The notes: generated by a model from the letters alone, not told the origin. 64,000 nucleotides of DNA from Vibrio methylphosphonaticus (GCF_023634655.1 NZ_JAMKMS010000017.1:36857-100856), one strand, 5' to 3'; positions 34,089 to 42,848 are shown, counted from the first letter of the stretch. Translations and numbers: made by a program.

Positions 34089-34215
34089 CGTTTCCTTATA
34101 TGTGGAAATGTTGTCGCTTTTAGCTCGAAATCGTAAGTCATTCGCCTGTTTCCTCTCTTTAGTGTGCTCAACGATAAATAATTTGTTGATCTATGCTTAA
34201 GGGGGACGGATTGTT

Positions 34216-34245
34216 GAAACCGCCTTTAGGCGGTTTCTTCGTTTT
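34216..34245 (+). terminator. rimK operon terminator
   Basis: GAAACCGCC and GGCGGTTTC form a perfect 9-bp stem around TTTA with a broken T-run (TTCGTTTT) downstream. Confidence 0.75.
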
Positions 34246-34272
34246 GGAGTGTTTGAAACGCAATGCACTCTA

Positions 34273-34355
34273 GTCTAAGTCGTTGCTGTTAAGGTCCAAG
34301 ACCTTGCTATTGAGGTCTAAGCGATTGCTGTAAGGTCCAAGCCATTGCGGCTAAA
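34273..34355. repeat. Four imperfect tandem 20-21-bp repeats
   Basis: Units begin alternately GTCTAAG and GTCCAAG and contain a TTGCTGT/TTGCTAT core: 34273-34293, 34294-34314, 34315-34334 and 34335-34355. They fill the space between the rimB and maoP terminators. No ORF uses them. Confidence 0.65.
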
Positions 34356-34367
34356 CGTTACCGACAT

Positions 34368-34399
34368 AAAAAAAGTAGAGTATGTGAGTACTCTACTTT
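34368..34399 (-). terminator. maoP terminator
   Basis: AAAGTAGAGTA and TACTCTACTTT form an 11-bp perfect stem with a 6-nt loop and seven T residues on the minus strand. Confidence 0.85.
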
Positions 34400-34425
34400 G
34401 ACTAGGAAGAAGCTAAAAAAACGCG

Positions 34426-34794
34426 TTATGCGGGTTCTAATTCGTTATCACTTTCCATATCGTAGTCGTAATCTTTTGATGCTTCACGATATTTTGATTT
34501 ACTGTTAAGTGTATGGAACGCTTTTCGACCACGAGCAAGTCTTACATACTTAAGCCAAGTGTGTTCAAGTTTGCTTTTTGCTTTACTTGGGTTGTCGATG
34601 ACTTTTAGAAAGTGCTTTTCATCGATATTTTCTGGTGAAATGGCACCTAGCTCAAGCGCTAACATGGTTTCACCAAAAGTTACCAAGATGTCTTCTTCTA
34701 GAAGCGTAAAATCACCGGACTTAGCAAACCCGCGAGGGAATTTTGCAGCATCATAAAAACGTTTTTTACCGTGGCGAAATTGAGTATCAGTCAT
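34426..34794 (-). CDS. maoP: Macrodomain Ori organization protein MaoP (DUF413)
   Basis: Cytosolic protein of 122 residues from the DUF413/YifE family. KRFYDAAKFPRGFAKSGDFT near the start and LARGRKAFHTLNSKSKY near the end are diagnostic. In E. coli MaoP acts with the nearby site maoS to confine the Ori macrodomain, and its gene lies beside hdfR. Here hdfR is also the divergent neighbour. I start at ATG 34794, not 34827, to match the family N-terminus. The acidic tail (YDYDMESDNELEPA) is longer than in E. coli. A strong terminator follows. Confidence 0.9.
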   Translation of the reverse strand: MTDTQFRHGKKRFYDAAKFPRGFAKSGDFTLLEEDILVTFGETMLALELGAISPENIDEKHFLKVIDNPSKAKSKLEHTWLKYVRLARGRKAFHTLNSKSKYREASKDYDYDMESDNELEPA

Positions 34795-34839
34795 AGCGTT
34801 CTCAATGAAAAATAGAGTGTATAGCAATGTGGTTAATTG

Positions 34840-34878
34840 AATTTGTTGTTGAACCTAGAGGTTGAGTAGCAACAAATT
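34840..34878. promoter_or_regulatory. Extended palindrome upstream of maoP
   Basis: Outer arms AATTTGTTG / CAACAAATT (9 bp) enclose inner arms AACC / GGTT. It lies 46 bp upstream of the maoP start and could be an operator or a maoS-like site. Confidence 0.45.
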
Positions 34879-34944
34879 CCGGTGTTATTTCAACGCTGAA
34901 AATAGAGCGAAACCGAGAAGAAAGGAAGTGAATTGTTTTTGTCG

Positions 34945-34969
34945 AAATCATAAAAACTATTTATGATTT
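34945..34969. promoter_or_regulatory. LysR-type palindrome upstream of hdfR
   Basis: AAATCATAAA and TTTATGATTT are perfect 10-bp arms around 5 bp, including a T-N11-A core. It is 78 bp upstream of hdfR, in the position expected for a LysR-type autoregulatory site. Confidence 0.5.
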
Positions 34970-35046
34970 GCACAGTGTTAATCGGTAGAATGATGAGTGA
35001 ATTATTAAAGAAGCTCAGTGAGTTAGTAACTGTTTGAGAGTGGGTT

Positions 35047-35934
35047 ATGGATGTAAAAGTATTTCAAACTTTCCTTGAAGTCGCAAAGGAAAAGCACTTT
35101 GGACGCGCGTCTGAGAACTTGTATATTACGCAAGCTGCAGTGAGCGCAAGGATCAAGCAATTAGAAGAGCATTTTGATACCCGCTTGTTTACGCGGCACA
35201 GAAATAATATCCAATTGACCTCCGCCGGAGAACGTTTAGTGGGTTACGCTGAAATTATGGTATCGACCCTTAAACAAGCAACATTTGATTTGTCGTTAGA
35301 GAGTAATAAAGCACTGCAACTAACGATTGGTGGTACACCCAACATATGGGATGCCTATTTACAGAATTGTTTGAGTGTTGTAACCGATTCACTGAGTGGT
35401 TATGGCTTTGTCGCAGAGTCTTTGGGGCGAGAGCAATTAAATCGCAAATTGTTAGAGAGAACGCTCGATCTCGCGTTCTCGTTTGACCCATTTAAACTCG
35501 AAGAGTTTAAGAGTCATCAGATTTCGGAGCTTCCCTTAGTGTTGGTTTCAACACAGCCGCATCCTCTAGAGGAAGTCTTTAATGATAAGTACGTTTATGT
35601 GGACTGGGGAACGCAATTTAGTTTTGAGCATGCAGAGCGCCACCCTAACATTCCAGCGCCTTATTTAAGGACCTCTACCGGACGCATTGCATTAGACTTT
35701 ATCTTAGAGAAAGGCGGCTGTGCTTACTTGCCGTTAATGCTGGTAGAGCCGTTCATCGAGTCTGAGCAGTTGTATGTAGTGTCAGATTCAGAAGCATGGT
35801 CACGTCCATTATTCGTGAGCTATCGTAAAAATAGCACGGCGATTGAGGCAATTTTACAAGTAGAAAGCCTGATCAATACGATTGAGCCCTCGCCATCGTT
35901 TTTAATGCAGCAAGCAAGCGATTCGGCAGAATAG
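35047..35934 (+). CDS. hdfR: HTH-type transcriptional regulator HdfR
   Basis: LysR-type regulator of 295 residues. The winged helix covers residues 1-60 (MDVKVFQTFLEVAKEKHFGR, YITQAAVSARIKQLEEHFDT, RLFTRHRNNIQLTSAGERL). The effector domain follows, with AYLPLMLVEPF near the end. Sequence and the divergent maoP neighbour identify HdfR, which in E. coli represses flhDC and was linked to H-NS. A 10-bp-arm palindrome upstream suggests autoregulation. The stop codon is the first TAG of an octanucleotide repeat. Confidence 0.9.
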   Translation: MDVKVFQTFLEVAKEKHFGRASENLYITQAAVSARIKQLEEHFDTRLFTRHRNNIQLTSAGERLVGYAEIMVSTLKQATFDLSLESNKALQLTIGGTPNIWDAYLQNCLSVVTDSLSGYGFVAESLGREQLNRKLLERTLDLAFSFDPFKLEEFKSHQISELPLVLVSTQPHPLEEVFNDKYVYVDWGTQFSFEHAERHPNIPAPYLRTSTGRIALDFILEKGGCAYLPLMLVEPFIESEQLYVVSDSEAWSRPLFVSYRKNSTAIEAILQVESLINTIEPSPSFLMQQASDSAE

Positions 35935-35979
35935 TTTGATAGTTTGATAGTTTGATAGTTTGATAGTTTGATAGTTTGA
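35932..35979. repeat. Six tandem TAGTTTGA octamers
   Basis: Six perfect 8-bp units begin with the hdfR stop codon. Because the first TAG is the stop, changes in repeat number would not extend the protein, but they would alter the 3' UTR length before the terminator. Confidence 0.85.
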
Positions 35980-35996
35980 TCATCATGGACGAATAA

Positions 35997-36026
35997 AAAT
36001 ACCCGCTGCGACGCGGGTATTTTTTT
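35997..36026. terminator. Bidirectional terminator
   Basis: AAATACCCGC and GCGGGTATTT form a 10-bp stem around TGCGAC, with T-runs both ways between the convergent hdfR and MATE genes. Confidence 0.85.
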
Positions 36027-36045
36027 AGACATTAATCGACGTAAA

Positions 36046-37428
36046 TTATGCTGCTGCAAGGGTGAGATTATTCATCCAGTGACGCTTGAGATAGCGATGA
36101 AAACATAGGGCTAACTTCACCACTTCCTCCATCAGCATACATGCGTATACGACTTGAAATTCAAAGCCAAAGACAAAAGCACCAATGGCTGTCAGTGGTA
36201 ATCCTACCGTCCACATGGAGATAAAATCCATACGTAAACAGAACTTGTTGTCGCCTCCAGCTCTTAAGATCCCATTGATGATGATCAAATTAAGCATGCG
36301 TAACCAAATAGCGCAGCACATGATAACCATCACAGGCGAAGCGAGTGGGTAGAGCGCATCATCCGTAAGGTTTAGCCATTCTAAGATGGTATCGCGGCTG
36401 GTGAGTAACACACCTCCTACCACAAGGCCGAAAACAAACACCGCTTTTATGAAGAATTTTGACATGCTAAATGCATGTTCAAACTCGTCTCTGCCTAAAG
36501 ATTGACCAAGCAAGATCGAGCAGGCCACCGAAATGCCAAAAAATAACGAATAACAAAGGGATTCGAATGGTCCAATCATACTAAACACAGCAAGTTCCGT
36601 CGTACCCATATGACCAAAGATCACTTGATACATTAGGGTACCCATTGCCCATAGCACGGCGTTAATTGTTGTCGGAACCGCAAGTTTCTTATATGACTCC
36701 CATAATCGAGTATGGGAGTCGAGTTTTTTGACTTGCAGTAACCAGTGTTGGCGATAACGAAGGCAACCCCAGATCAGCGCCACTTGCAATAGACGTGAAA
36801 TGGAGGTCGCAAGCGCAGCGCCAGCGACACCCATTGCTGGTACTCCGAAGCCACCTTTGATTAACCAGAAGTTCAACGCAATGTTGACGACAATAGTGAT
36901 ACCACCAAGCAACAGAGGCGTGACAGCGTCACCAGAGGAGCGCATTGCTGATTCGGCAACAATCACCAAGTGAGTTAGGATTAATACCGGAAATGCGTAC
37001 CATAAATAAGCGGAACCTAATTCGATGACCGACGCGTCACTGGTTTGTAGCATCATAATAAAGCTGGAAAAGACGGTAATAACGAGCGTGACAGGGATGA
37101 GAAGTTTGGCACCCACAATCATCGAAAGCTGTGTTATTGTCTTTGCAGAGCGCTTGTCATTACGCCCCCAATATTGAGCGACAAGGACACCGTTCGCAGA
37201 GGCCATTCCTGCCATAATCATGATTGCAACGAAATGCCATTTTGATGCAATACCAACGGCAGCTGTTGCTTCATGACCAAAATCACTGACCATAAGCACA
37301 TCAGCCATCGCTAAAATCGCAACTAGAGCGCTTTGAATAGCAACAGGAAAACCAAGCTTAACCACCGTCGCAAGCATTTGGTTTTGAGTAGCATCCTTAG
37401 ATGACATAGAGTGAGTGTGAGTTGTCAT
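36046..37428 (-). CDS. MATE family efflux transporter
   Basis: Inner-membrane antiporter of 460 residues with twelve predicted helices in two pseudo-repeats. VKLGFPVAIQSALVAILAMA opens the first repeat and LAVPTTINAVLWAMGTLMYQ the second. NGVLVAQYWGRNDKRSAKTI and CSILLGQSLGRDEFEHAFSM are the paired conserved loops of the NorM/DinF superfamily. Substrate cannot be told from sequence. AAGGAG stands six bases before the ATG. It is divergent from an AraC-type regulator with 73 bp between starts, so that regulator may control it. Confidence 0.92.
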   Translation of the reverse strand: MTTHTHSMSSKDATQNQMLATVVKLGFPVAIQSALVAILAMADVLMVSDFGHEATAAVGIASKWHFVAIMIMAGMASANGVLVAQYWGRNDKRSAKTITQLSMIVGAKLLIPVTLVITVFSSFIMMLQTSDASVIELGSAYLWYAFPVLILTHLVIVAESAMRSSGDAVTPLLLGGITIVVNIALNFWLIKGGFGVPAMGVAGAALATSISRLLQVALIWGCLRYRQHWLLQVKKLDSHTRLWESYKKLAVPTTINAVLWAMGTLMYQVIFGHMGTTELAVFSMIGPFESLCYSLFFGISVACSILLGQSLGRDEFEHAFSMSKFFIKAVFVFGLVVGGVLLTSRDTILEWLNLTDDALYPLASPVMVIMCCAIWLRMLNLIIINGILRAGGDNKFCLRMDFISMWTVGLPLTAIGAFVFGFEFQVVYACMLMEEVVKLALCFHRYLKRHWMNNLTLAAA

Positions 37429-37501
37429 AGTTGCTCCTTAAACAGTGTGATTCGCGTCAAGAATTTTGTGTGTAATATAAGGAACTCTGCTGAGTATCGC
37501 C

Positions 37502-38395
37502 ATGTTCAAAAATCAACAAAACCTGTGCAAATCCATCATTGAGCAATTTTTCGTCAAGTCAACCTGGGAAGATGAAGTTTATTTATCGAATGAGTGTGAA
37601 GAGCGATTTTTGTCAGAAAGTGATATTCCTGAATTTAAGTCGGAAGATATCTTTATGGCAGGGATGGCAAACCTAGTAGACGGCTACCATGTCGAACGTC
37701 GCGGAGTCGACGTGCATACGTTGCTGTTTACCATAGAAGGTGGCGGGGTGTTAACCACTCAAGACTCGGTGGAAGCAATTGAACCATACTCAATTGTCGT
37801 ATTACCCGCCCATCAGCCGTATCGCTTTGAACTTAACCCGCAATACAAGCATTGGCGCATGATTTGGTTTTTACCAAAAGACACGGCGCGTTGGCTACCT
37901 GTCGCTGAATTGGGGCAGAAGGTCCTGCCTTTTCATGATTGTGAGCGTATGTGGGCGTTGATGACGCTGCTTTACCACGATATCGGTCACCGCTCGAGTT
38001 ACCGTAAACTCTTGGTAAGTGAAGTCTGTCGTTTGATCACTGGCTTTGAAACACCAACCTCAGACTCAACAGTACGTGTGCAAGCGTTGTTTAATTTAAT
38101 TGAAAGTCAGTTGCACCTACCTTGGACGGTACAAACAATGGCTGAGCGTACATTTCTGAGTGAGGTGCAACTGGGGCGAATCTGCAAACAACTTTATGGA
38201 GTGTCGCCGAGAAGTCGCTTGATTAACTTAAGAATGGATAAAGCGTGTGATTTGCTCCGCAACAATGACTGGACAATCAGCATGATAGCGGAGCGTTTAG
38301 GGTACAAGGACCCTTTTAATTTTACTCACCGCTTCACGAAACAGGTGGGGTGTTCGCCCACGGCGTTTAGAAAAAGCGTCATCAATACGCCTTAA
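37502..38395 (+). CDS. AraC family transcriptional regulator
   Basis: Regulator of 297 residues. The N-terminal half is a cupin-like sensor (GYHVERRGVDVHTLLFTIEG, IVVLPAHQPYRFELNPQYKH). The C-terminal 100 residues hold two helix-turn-helix motifs: MAERTFLSEVQLGRICKQLY and ISMIAERLGYKDPFNFTHRF, ending in the family motif GCSPTAFRKS. The layout resembles regulators that sense sugars. It is divergent from the MATE gene, which is its most likely target by position only. The ATG has no strong ribosome site. Confidence 0.88.
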   Translation: MFKNQQNLCKSIIEQFFVKSTWEDEVYLSNECEERFLSESDIPEFKSEDIFMAGMANLVDGYHVERRGVDVHTLLFTIEGGGVLTTQDSVEAIEPYSIVVLPAHQPYRFELNPQYKHWRMIWFLPKDTARWLPVAELGQKVLPFHDCERMWALMTLLYHDIGHRSSYRKLLVSEVCRLITGFETPTSDSTVRVQALFNLIESQLHLPWTVQTMAERTFLSEVQLGRICKQLYGVSPRSRLINLRMDKACDLLRNNDWTISMIAERLGYKDPFNFTHRFTKQVGCSPTAFRKSVINTP

Positions 38396-38433
38396 AGACC
38401 CATTAATAACGGCGGATTTGGGAAACGAGAAAA

Positions 38434-38461
38434 GCGGTTAATTAAGATTTTAGTTAACCGC
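38434..38461. repeat. 8-bp inverted repeat between convergent genes
   Basis: GCGGTTAA and TTAACCGC with a 12-nt loop lie between the AraC-type gene and trxC. It has no T-run; it may act as a weak terminator. Confidence 0.4.
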
Positions 38462-38486
38462 GTACTTAAAGGTTTGGTGTCACGAC

Positions 38487-38915
38487 TTAGATAAATTGCT
38501 TTAGCCACTGATCAAACTGAGATTTCGGTAATGCACCGTTTAACTGTTCTACTTTCTGTCCGTTTTTAAAGACCATAATGGTTGGAATACTGCGGATCTG
38601 ATAGCGAGCAGCTAGCTGCTGCTGCGCTTCAGTATCGATTTTAACGAATCTAACATCCCCGCTGTGCTCCGATGCAGTTTGCTCAAATATTGGGGCAAAA
38701 CCGACGCATGGGTTACACCATGGGGCCCAAAAATCGACGATGATCGGTTGGTTGCTGTTTAGTATGGTATCGAAGTTGTCGGCGGTCCCTTCAATAGGAG
38801 CGCCATCGAGTAGCGGGCTTTTACATCGCCCACAATTAGGGGACTCTACGATACGTTCTGATGGGATGCGGTTAACGCCCTTGCATGAAGGGCAACGTGT
38901 ATTGACGGTTGACAT
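38487..38915 (-). CDS. trxC: Thioredoxin 2 (TrxC) with a CNPC active site
   Basis: Zinc-binding thioredoxin of 142 residues. I start at ATG 38915 behind AGGAAAG; a longer frame to 38975 is unsupported. The N-terminal zinc module has the two Cys pairs CPSC and CGRC. The thioredoxin fold holds VDFWAPWCNPCVGFAPIFEQ, where the usual WCGPC reads WCNPC, then VKIDTEAQQQLAARYQIRSI with the cis-Pro in SIPTIMVFKNG. The protein would reduce disulfides in the cytosol, and the E. coli gene is OxyR-controlled. The Gly to Asn change may shift the redox potential. Confidence 0.92.
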   Translation of the reverse strand: MSTVNTRCPSCKGVNRIPSERIVESPNCGRCKSPLLDGAPIEGTADNFDTILNSNQPIIVDFWAPWCNPCVGFAPIFEQTASEHSGDVRFVKIDTEAQQQLAARYQIRSIPTIMVFKNGQKVEQLNGALPKSQFDQWLKQFI

Positions 38916-39195
38916 GAGCTTTCCTACGATTATTTTTATGTGCAATGGTGTTGAGTTTTTAAACAAATTGACCATTTCTTATTTGATAATAAGAATATCG
39001 AAGACAAAAAGACTTCACAACTTCTCCTTGTTATTCCTCCTTGTCATTAATTACTCCTCCTCGTCACTCACTTGTTGATCATCGTTTAGAACTAAAGTCT
39101 CATGAAAAATTATTACAGCAACACAGAAGCAAAGTAGGGTTCTTAAAGACTTTCTGTTACACTCGCGTCCCTTTATTTTTCCTGTTGGCGAATAT

Positions 39196-40488
39196 ATGTC
39201 AGACACTACCCAATCATCGGCCCAAAACGTAGAGTCGAGCTTTGCTCAGTTTTCACTTAGTGAAACAATTAACAACAACTTAGACCGTTTAGGGTACCGT
39301 TCGCCAACGCCAATCCAAGCACAAGCGATACCACACGTTTTAGCGGGCAAAGATGTATTAGCAGGGGCACAAACCGGAACTGGAAAAACGGCCGCGTTTG
39401 GTGTTCCCGTCATTCAACAATTAATGGATAAGTCGGCAACACCAAGACGCGCACATAACGCGATTCGCTCGCTAATTCTGACACCAACTCGCGAGCTGGC
39501 GCAGCAGGTTTTTGACAACCTTGTCCCGTTAGCACAAGAAACCGGGATCAAAATAGTTGTCGCGTATGGTGGTACCAGTATGGGGGTACAAACAAAGAAC
39601 CTCAAAGGCGGTGCGGATATACTTGTCGCAACACCGGGTCGTTTGCTTGATCATCAACATGTTCGTAATATCACGTTAGCAGAGTGCGAATACCTCGTCC
39701 TAGACGAAGCGGATAGAATGCTTGATATGGGCTTCATGCCTGATTTGAACCGCATTCTTAGACGTTTACCGAAGGCACGTCAGACCTTAATGTTTTCTGC
39801 CACATTTGAACAACGAATCAAAGCGTTGGCTCATCGAATCATGTCGACTCCAGTTGAAGTGCAAGTCACACCGGAAAATACCACCGCAGACACCGTGACA
39901 CAGATGGTATACCCAGTTGATAAAAGCCGAAAACATGAACTGTTAGCGTATCTAATTGGTTCAAAAAACTGGCAGCAAGTATTGGTGTTTACCAAAACGA
40001 AACAAGGCAGTGATGCATTAGCAAAAGAGCTTAAATTGGATGGAATTAAAGCGGCTTCAATTAATGGTGATAAGAGCCAGGGCGCACGTCAGAAAGCATT
40101 GGATGATTTTAAATCTGGGCAAGTCAGAGCGCTTATCGCAACGGATGTCGCAGCACGTGGTCTTGATATTCAACAATTAGCCCAAGTGGTTAACTTTGAT
40201 TTGCCATATAAAGCGGAAGACTACATTCACCGTATCGGTCGTACAGGTCGTGCAGGGCAAACGGGTTTGGCTGTGTCGCTGATGAGTCATGATGAGCAGT
40301 ATTTGCTAGAGGCCATTGAAAGGCTACTGGATACTCGCTTACCACAAGAATGGTTAGCGGGATTTGAACCAAAGCCACTGAGTGAAATTGAAAGCGACAA
40401 ACCAATGAAAGGGCGCAGCCGCTCTTCAGATAAACGCCGAATGAAGGCGAAAATGAAAATTCACGCCAATCGCGGTAAAAAACGTTAG
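39196..40488 (+). CDS. rhlE: DEAD-box RNA helicase RhlE-like
   Basis: ATP-dependent RNA helicase of 430 residues. All core motifs are visible: the Q motif (FAQFSLSETINNNLDRLGYR, SPTPIQAQAIP), Walker A AGAQTGTGKT, PTRELAQQV, the Ia GG in YGGTSMG, ATPGRLLD, DEAD in LVLDEADRMLDMGF, SAT in LMFSATFEQR, DVAARGLDI and HRIGRTGRAG. The basic tail (SRSSDKRRMKAKMKIHANRG) is short, typical of the RhlE group, which acts in ribosome assembly and RNA turnover. It is a free-standing gene. Confidence 0.92.
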   Translation: MSDTTQSSAQNVESSFAQFSLSETINNNLDRLGYRSPTPIQAQAIPHVLAGKDVLAGAQTGTGKTAAFGVPVIQQLMDKSATPRRAHNAIRSLILTPTRELAQQVFDNLVPLAQETGIKIVVAYGGTSMGVQTKNLKGGADILVATPGRLLDHQHVRNITLAECEYLVLDEADRMLDMGFMPDLNRILRRLPKARQTLMFSATFEQRIKALAHRIMSTPVEVQVTPENTTADTVTQMVYPVDKSRKHELLAYLIGSKNWQQVLVFTKTKQGSDALAKELKLDGIKAASINGDKSQGARQKALDDFKSGQVRALIATDVAARGLDIQQLAQVVNFDLPYKAEDYIHRIGRTGRAGQTGLAVSLMSHDEQYLLEAIERLLDTRLPQEWLAGFEPKPLSEIESDKPMKGRSRSSDKRRMKAKMKIHANRGKKR

Positions 40489-40512
40489 TTAAACATGCTC
40501 TACCGTTGAACG

Positions 40513-40833
40513 TTAGTTTGAACGAGTAGCATAGAAGGCGGCCACATCCTTTAGGTCGTCTTCGTTTAAATTCCGTAATTGAACCTTCATCATTTCAGAC
40601 AGTGCGCCTTTTCTTTCCCCTAACTGATATGCCTTCATCGCATTAAATAAATACAGCGGGTCTTGGCCATTTAAATTAGGGTAGCTTGCCTGTGTAGGGG
40701 CGCCGTTTGGATTATGGCAAAACACGCAGCTCGGTGATTTTTGCTCCCCTAAATTGGGATCACCAAACCCACTAGCCGAGACAGTAAAACTCACTAAATA
40801 CGTGGCAAAAACAGTAGTAAACAGACGCGTCAT
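40513..40833 (-). CDS. Periplasmic monoheme cytochrome c
   Basis: Small class I cytochrome c of 106 residues. A signal peptide (MTRLFTTVFATYLVSFTVSA) precedes the heme attachment motif CVFCH at about residues 36-40, and the axial Met candidate is in ALSEMMKVQLRNL. The pattern NLNGQDPLYLFNAMKAYQLG and LKDVAAFYATR matches the cytochrome c553/c4-half group. It would carry electrons in the periplasm; no oxidase or reductase is adjacent. The 214-bp space to the ltaE end shows an ORF with no support. Confidence 0.9.
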   Translation of the reverse strand: MTRLFTTVFATYLVSFTVSASGFGDPNLGEQKSPSCVFCHNPNGAPTQASYPNLNGQDPLYLFNAMKAYQLGERKGALSEMMKVQLRNLNEDDLKDVAAFYATRSN

Positions 40834-41047
40834 GATTATCCGATAGAAAGGGAGCGTGATCCTGATTGTAAACCTTTCCCTTTGGGTAAGCTCAAGGTTT
40901 TTTAGTGACTCAGTTCAGGTTAGCGCTTTGGGTATATCGAATGTAAGCGCGGTGACGCTATGTTATTACTGGTTAAAAACCTATAAGGCCACCGCTTTCT
41001 CACTTATCTCTTGTGACTGGTTAGGCGTGATATCACCCGTCAGTGGC

Positions 41048-42052
41048 TTACAACACCTTCTTCAACGCTTGAATAAACACATCTATATCGTCAGAAGAAA
41101 TGTCTTTGTGTGTCACAAAGCGGATAGGGTTACTGGGAGTAATCGTAATCCCGTCTTTTGATAGTCGCTCAGCAATAGAGTCTATTTCAACGGAATCATC
41201 AAGTTTCGCAAAGACGATGTTGGTTTGAACGAACTCTGCATTAACACTAAATCCAGGAAGTAAATTTAACTCTACCGCGAGTTTTTTGGCATTGGCGTGA
41301 TCCAGTTTTAGCTGAGGTACTTGCTCCGTTAGTGCAAGCTTTCCTGCCGCTGCGAGTATACCAGCTTGACGCATGCCGCCACCCACCATTTTACGCAGAC
41401 GTCTTGCTCTTTCAATGAAAGCACGGTCACCAAGTAGTAATGAACCAATAGGGGCGGCCAGTCCTTTAGATAGACAAATCGTTATTGAATCAAAGTGTTT
41501 TGCAATCTCTATAACATCAATATCAAGTGCCGCCGCCGCGTTATATACACGTGCGCCATCGAGGTGCAAGTTTAAGCCGTTCTCGTCTACGAATTGTCGT
41601 GCTTCGGCTAAGTAAGACATTGGCAATACTTTACCGTTGATGGTGTTTTCTAAGCTGAGTAACGTTGTTTTAGCAAAGTGATTATCGTCAGGTTTGATCG
41701 CTGCTTTTAATTTACCAAAATCCAATGTCCCATCGGGATTGTTTTCGATAGGTTGAGGCTGAATTGAGCCAAGCACCGCCGCACCACCAGCTTCGTATTT
41801 GTAGTTATGCGCTTGTTGACCGCATAGGTATTCGTCACCACGTTGGCAGTGCGCCATTAACCCAAGCAGGTTGGCTTGTGTTCCTGAGGTGGTAAACAGT
41901 GCAGCTTCAAACCCGTGCCGCTCAGCTGCCCACAGTTCTAGGGCATTGACGGTAGGATCATCTCCGTAGACATCATCACCTACAGGGGCATTGGCCATCG
42001 CTTCACGCATGGCTGGTGTGGGTTGCGTAACGGTATCCGAACGAAAATCCAT
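41048..42052 (-). CDS. ltaE: Low-specificity L-threonine aldolase
   Basis: PLP enzyme of 334 residues cleaving L-threonine or allo-threonine to glycine and acetaldehyde. I start at ATG 42052, seven bases after AGGAG. Motifs are MDFRSDTVTQPTPAMREAMA, GDDVYGDDPTVNALE, FTTSGTQANLLGLMAH, LHLDGARVYNAAAAL, the PLP lysine in ITICLSKGLAAPIGS (about residue 195) and RKMVGGGMRQAGILAAAGK. The Nudix gene ends 10 bp upstream on the same strand, so the two are probably one transcript. Confidence 0.93.
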   Translation of the reverse strand: MDFRSDTVTQPTPAMREAMANAPVGDDVYGDDPTVNALELWAAERHGFEAALFTTSGTQANLLGLMAHCQRGDEYLCGQQAHNYKYEAGGAAVLGSIQPQPIENNPDGTLDFGKLKAAIKPDDNHFAKTTLLSLENTINGKVLPMSYLAEARQFVDENGLNLHLDGARVYNAAAALDIDVIEIAKHFDSITICLSKGLAAPIGSLLLGDRAFIERARRLRKMVGGGMRQAGILAAAGKLALTEQVPQLKLDHANAKKLAVELNLLPGFSVNAEFVQTNIVFAKLDDSVEIDSIAERLSKDGITITPSNPIRFVTHKDISSDDIDVFIQALKKVL

Positions 42053-42062
42053 TAAAACTCTC

Positions 42063-42581
42063 CTAAATATATCCACATAAGGTTGCTTTACTTAAGCACG
42101 CTATCGTTTTGGCATCAGTGATACAACCATCGATTATCTTCTGTTGCAATTCATTAAGTGACATTGTCACGACTTCAATGATCTCATCGTCATCACAGTC
42201 GCGTGTGTTGTTGGCGGTAAGCTGTTTGGCAATGAATAGGTACTGTATCTCATCGCAAAACCCGGCAAGGGGTGTCACTTGCCCAAGAGGGTGCATCTCA
42301 TTTGCTTGCAGTCCTGTTTCTTCAATGAGTTCGCGATGGGCACAACTCATGGCATCTTCACCTTTTTCCATGGTCCCTGCTGGGATTTCTAGTAACCATT
42401 TTTTTAACGAAGGTCGATATTGATTGATCAGCACAATATCGCCGTTTTCGGTGAGAGGGAGAATAACCGCTGCACCCGGATGTTTAATCGTGGTGTGGGT
42501 CACTGTCTTTGAGTTAGGCAGGGTCATGTCTTCTTCGACCAGCGAAATAGACTTCCATTGGTGAATAATGCGGTTTGCCAT
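42063..42581 (-). CDS. Nudix hydrolase, ADP-ribose pyrophosphatase-like
   Basis: Hydrolase of about 172 residues. The complete Nudix box GTMEKGEDAMSCAHRELIEE followed by TGL provides the Mg-binding glutamates. Upstream AVILPLTENGDIVLINQYRP with the conserved QYR and KWLLEIPAG places it in the ADP-ribose/ADP-sugar pyrophosphatase group (NudF or YffH-like). The start is ATG 42581 with GGATG upstream; ATG 42593 is an alternative. It is first in a two-gene unit with ltaE, with no obvious metabolic link. Confidence 0.88.
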   Translation of the reverse strand: MANRIIHQWKSISLVEEDMTLPNSKTVTHTTIKHPGAAVILPLTENGDIVLINQYRPSLKKWLLEIPAGTMEKGEDAMSCAHRELIEETGLQANEMHPLGQVTPLAGFCDEIQYLFIAKQLTANNTRDCDDDEIIEVVTMSLNELQQKIIDGCITDAKTIACLSKATLCGYI

Positions 42582-42848
42582 AAGTTCATCCATTGAAGCT
42601 CGGAGTTTACAACGTAGTGTTATTTACTTAATAAGTGTAAGTGAAGAAACATGTCTGTTGTATTAAGAGCATAAGTAAGCGTAACCATAATATGAGCACA
42701 ACACAGCAAAAAAGTCGATGGCTGATAAGGGCATCGTTGTGTCCTTATCGGACCGAAAATGGAAACTAGGGTTACCTCTCTGTTTAGTAGCGAAAAAACG
42801 CTGTATATCAGGAAGTCTGTGATTTTATGAAGTTTTGATAGGTGTAAC

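Noticed and set aside
35820..36059. 79-codon minus-strand ORF with TIKLSNYQ repeats
   Set aside because: The repeats are the TAGTTTGA octamers read in antisense; the frame overlaps hdfR and the shared terminator.
40856..41161. 101-codon plus-strand ORF
   Set aside because: It overlaps the end of ltaE, has no ribosome site, and its sequence does not look like a protein family; the real genes on both sides are on the minus strand.
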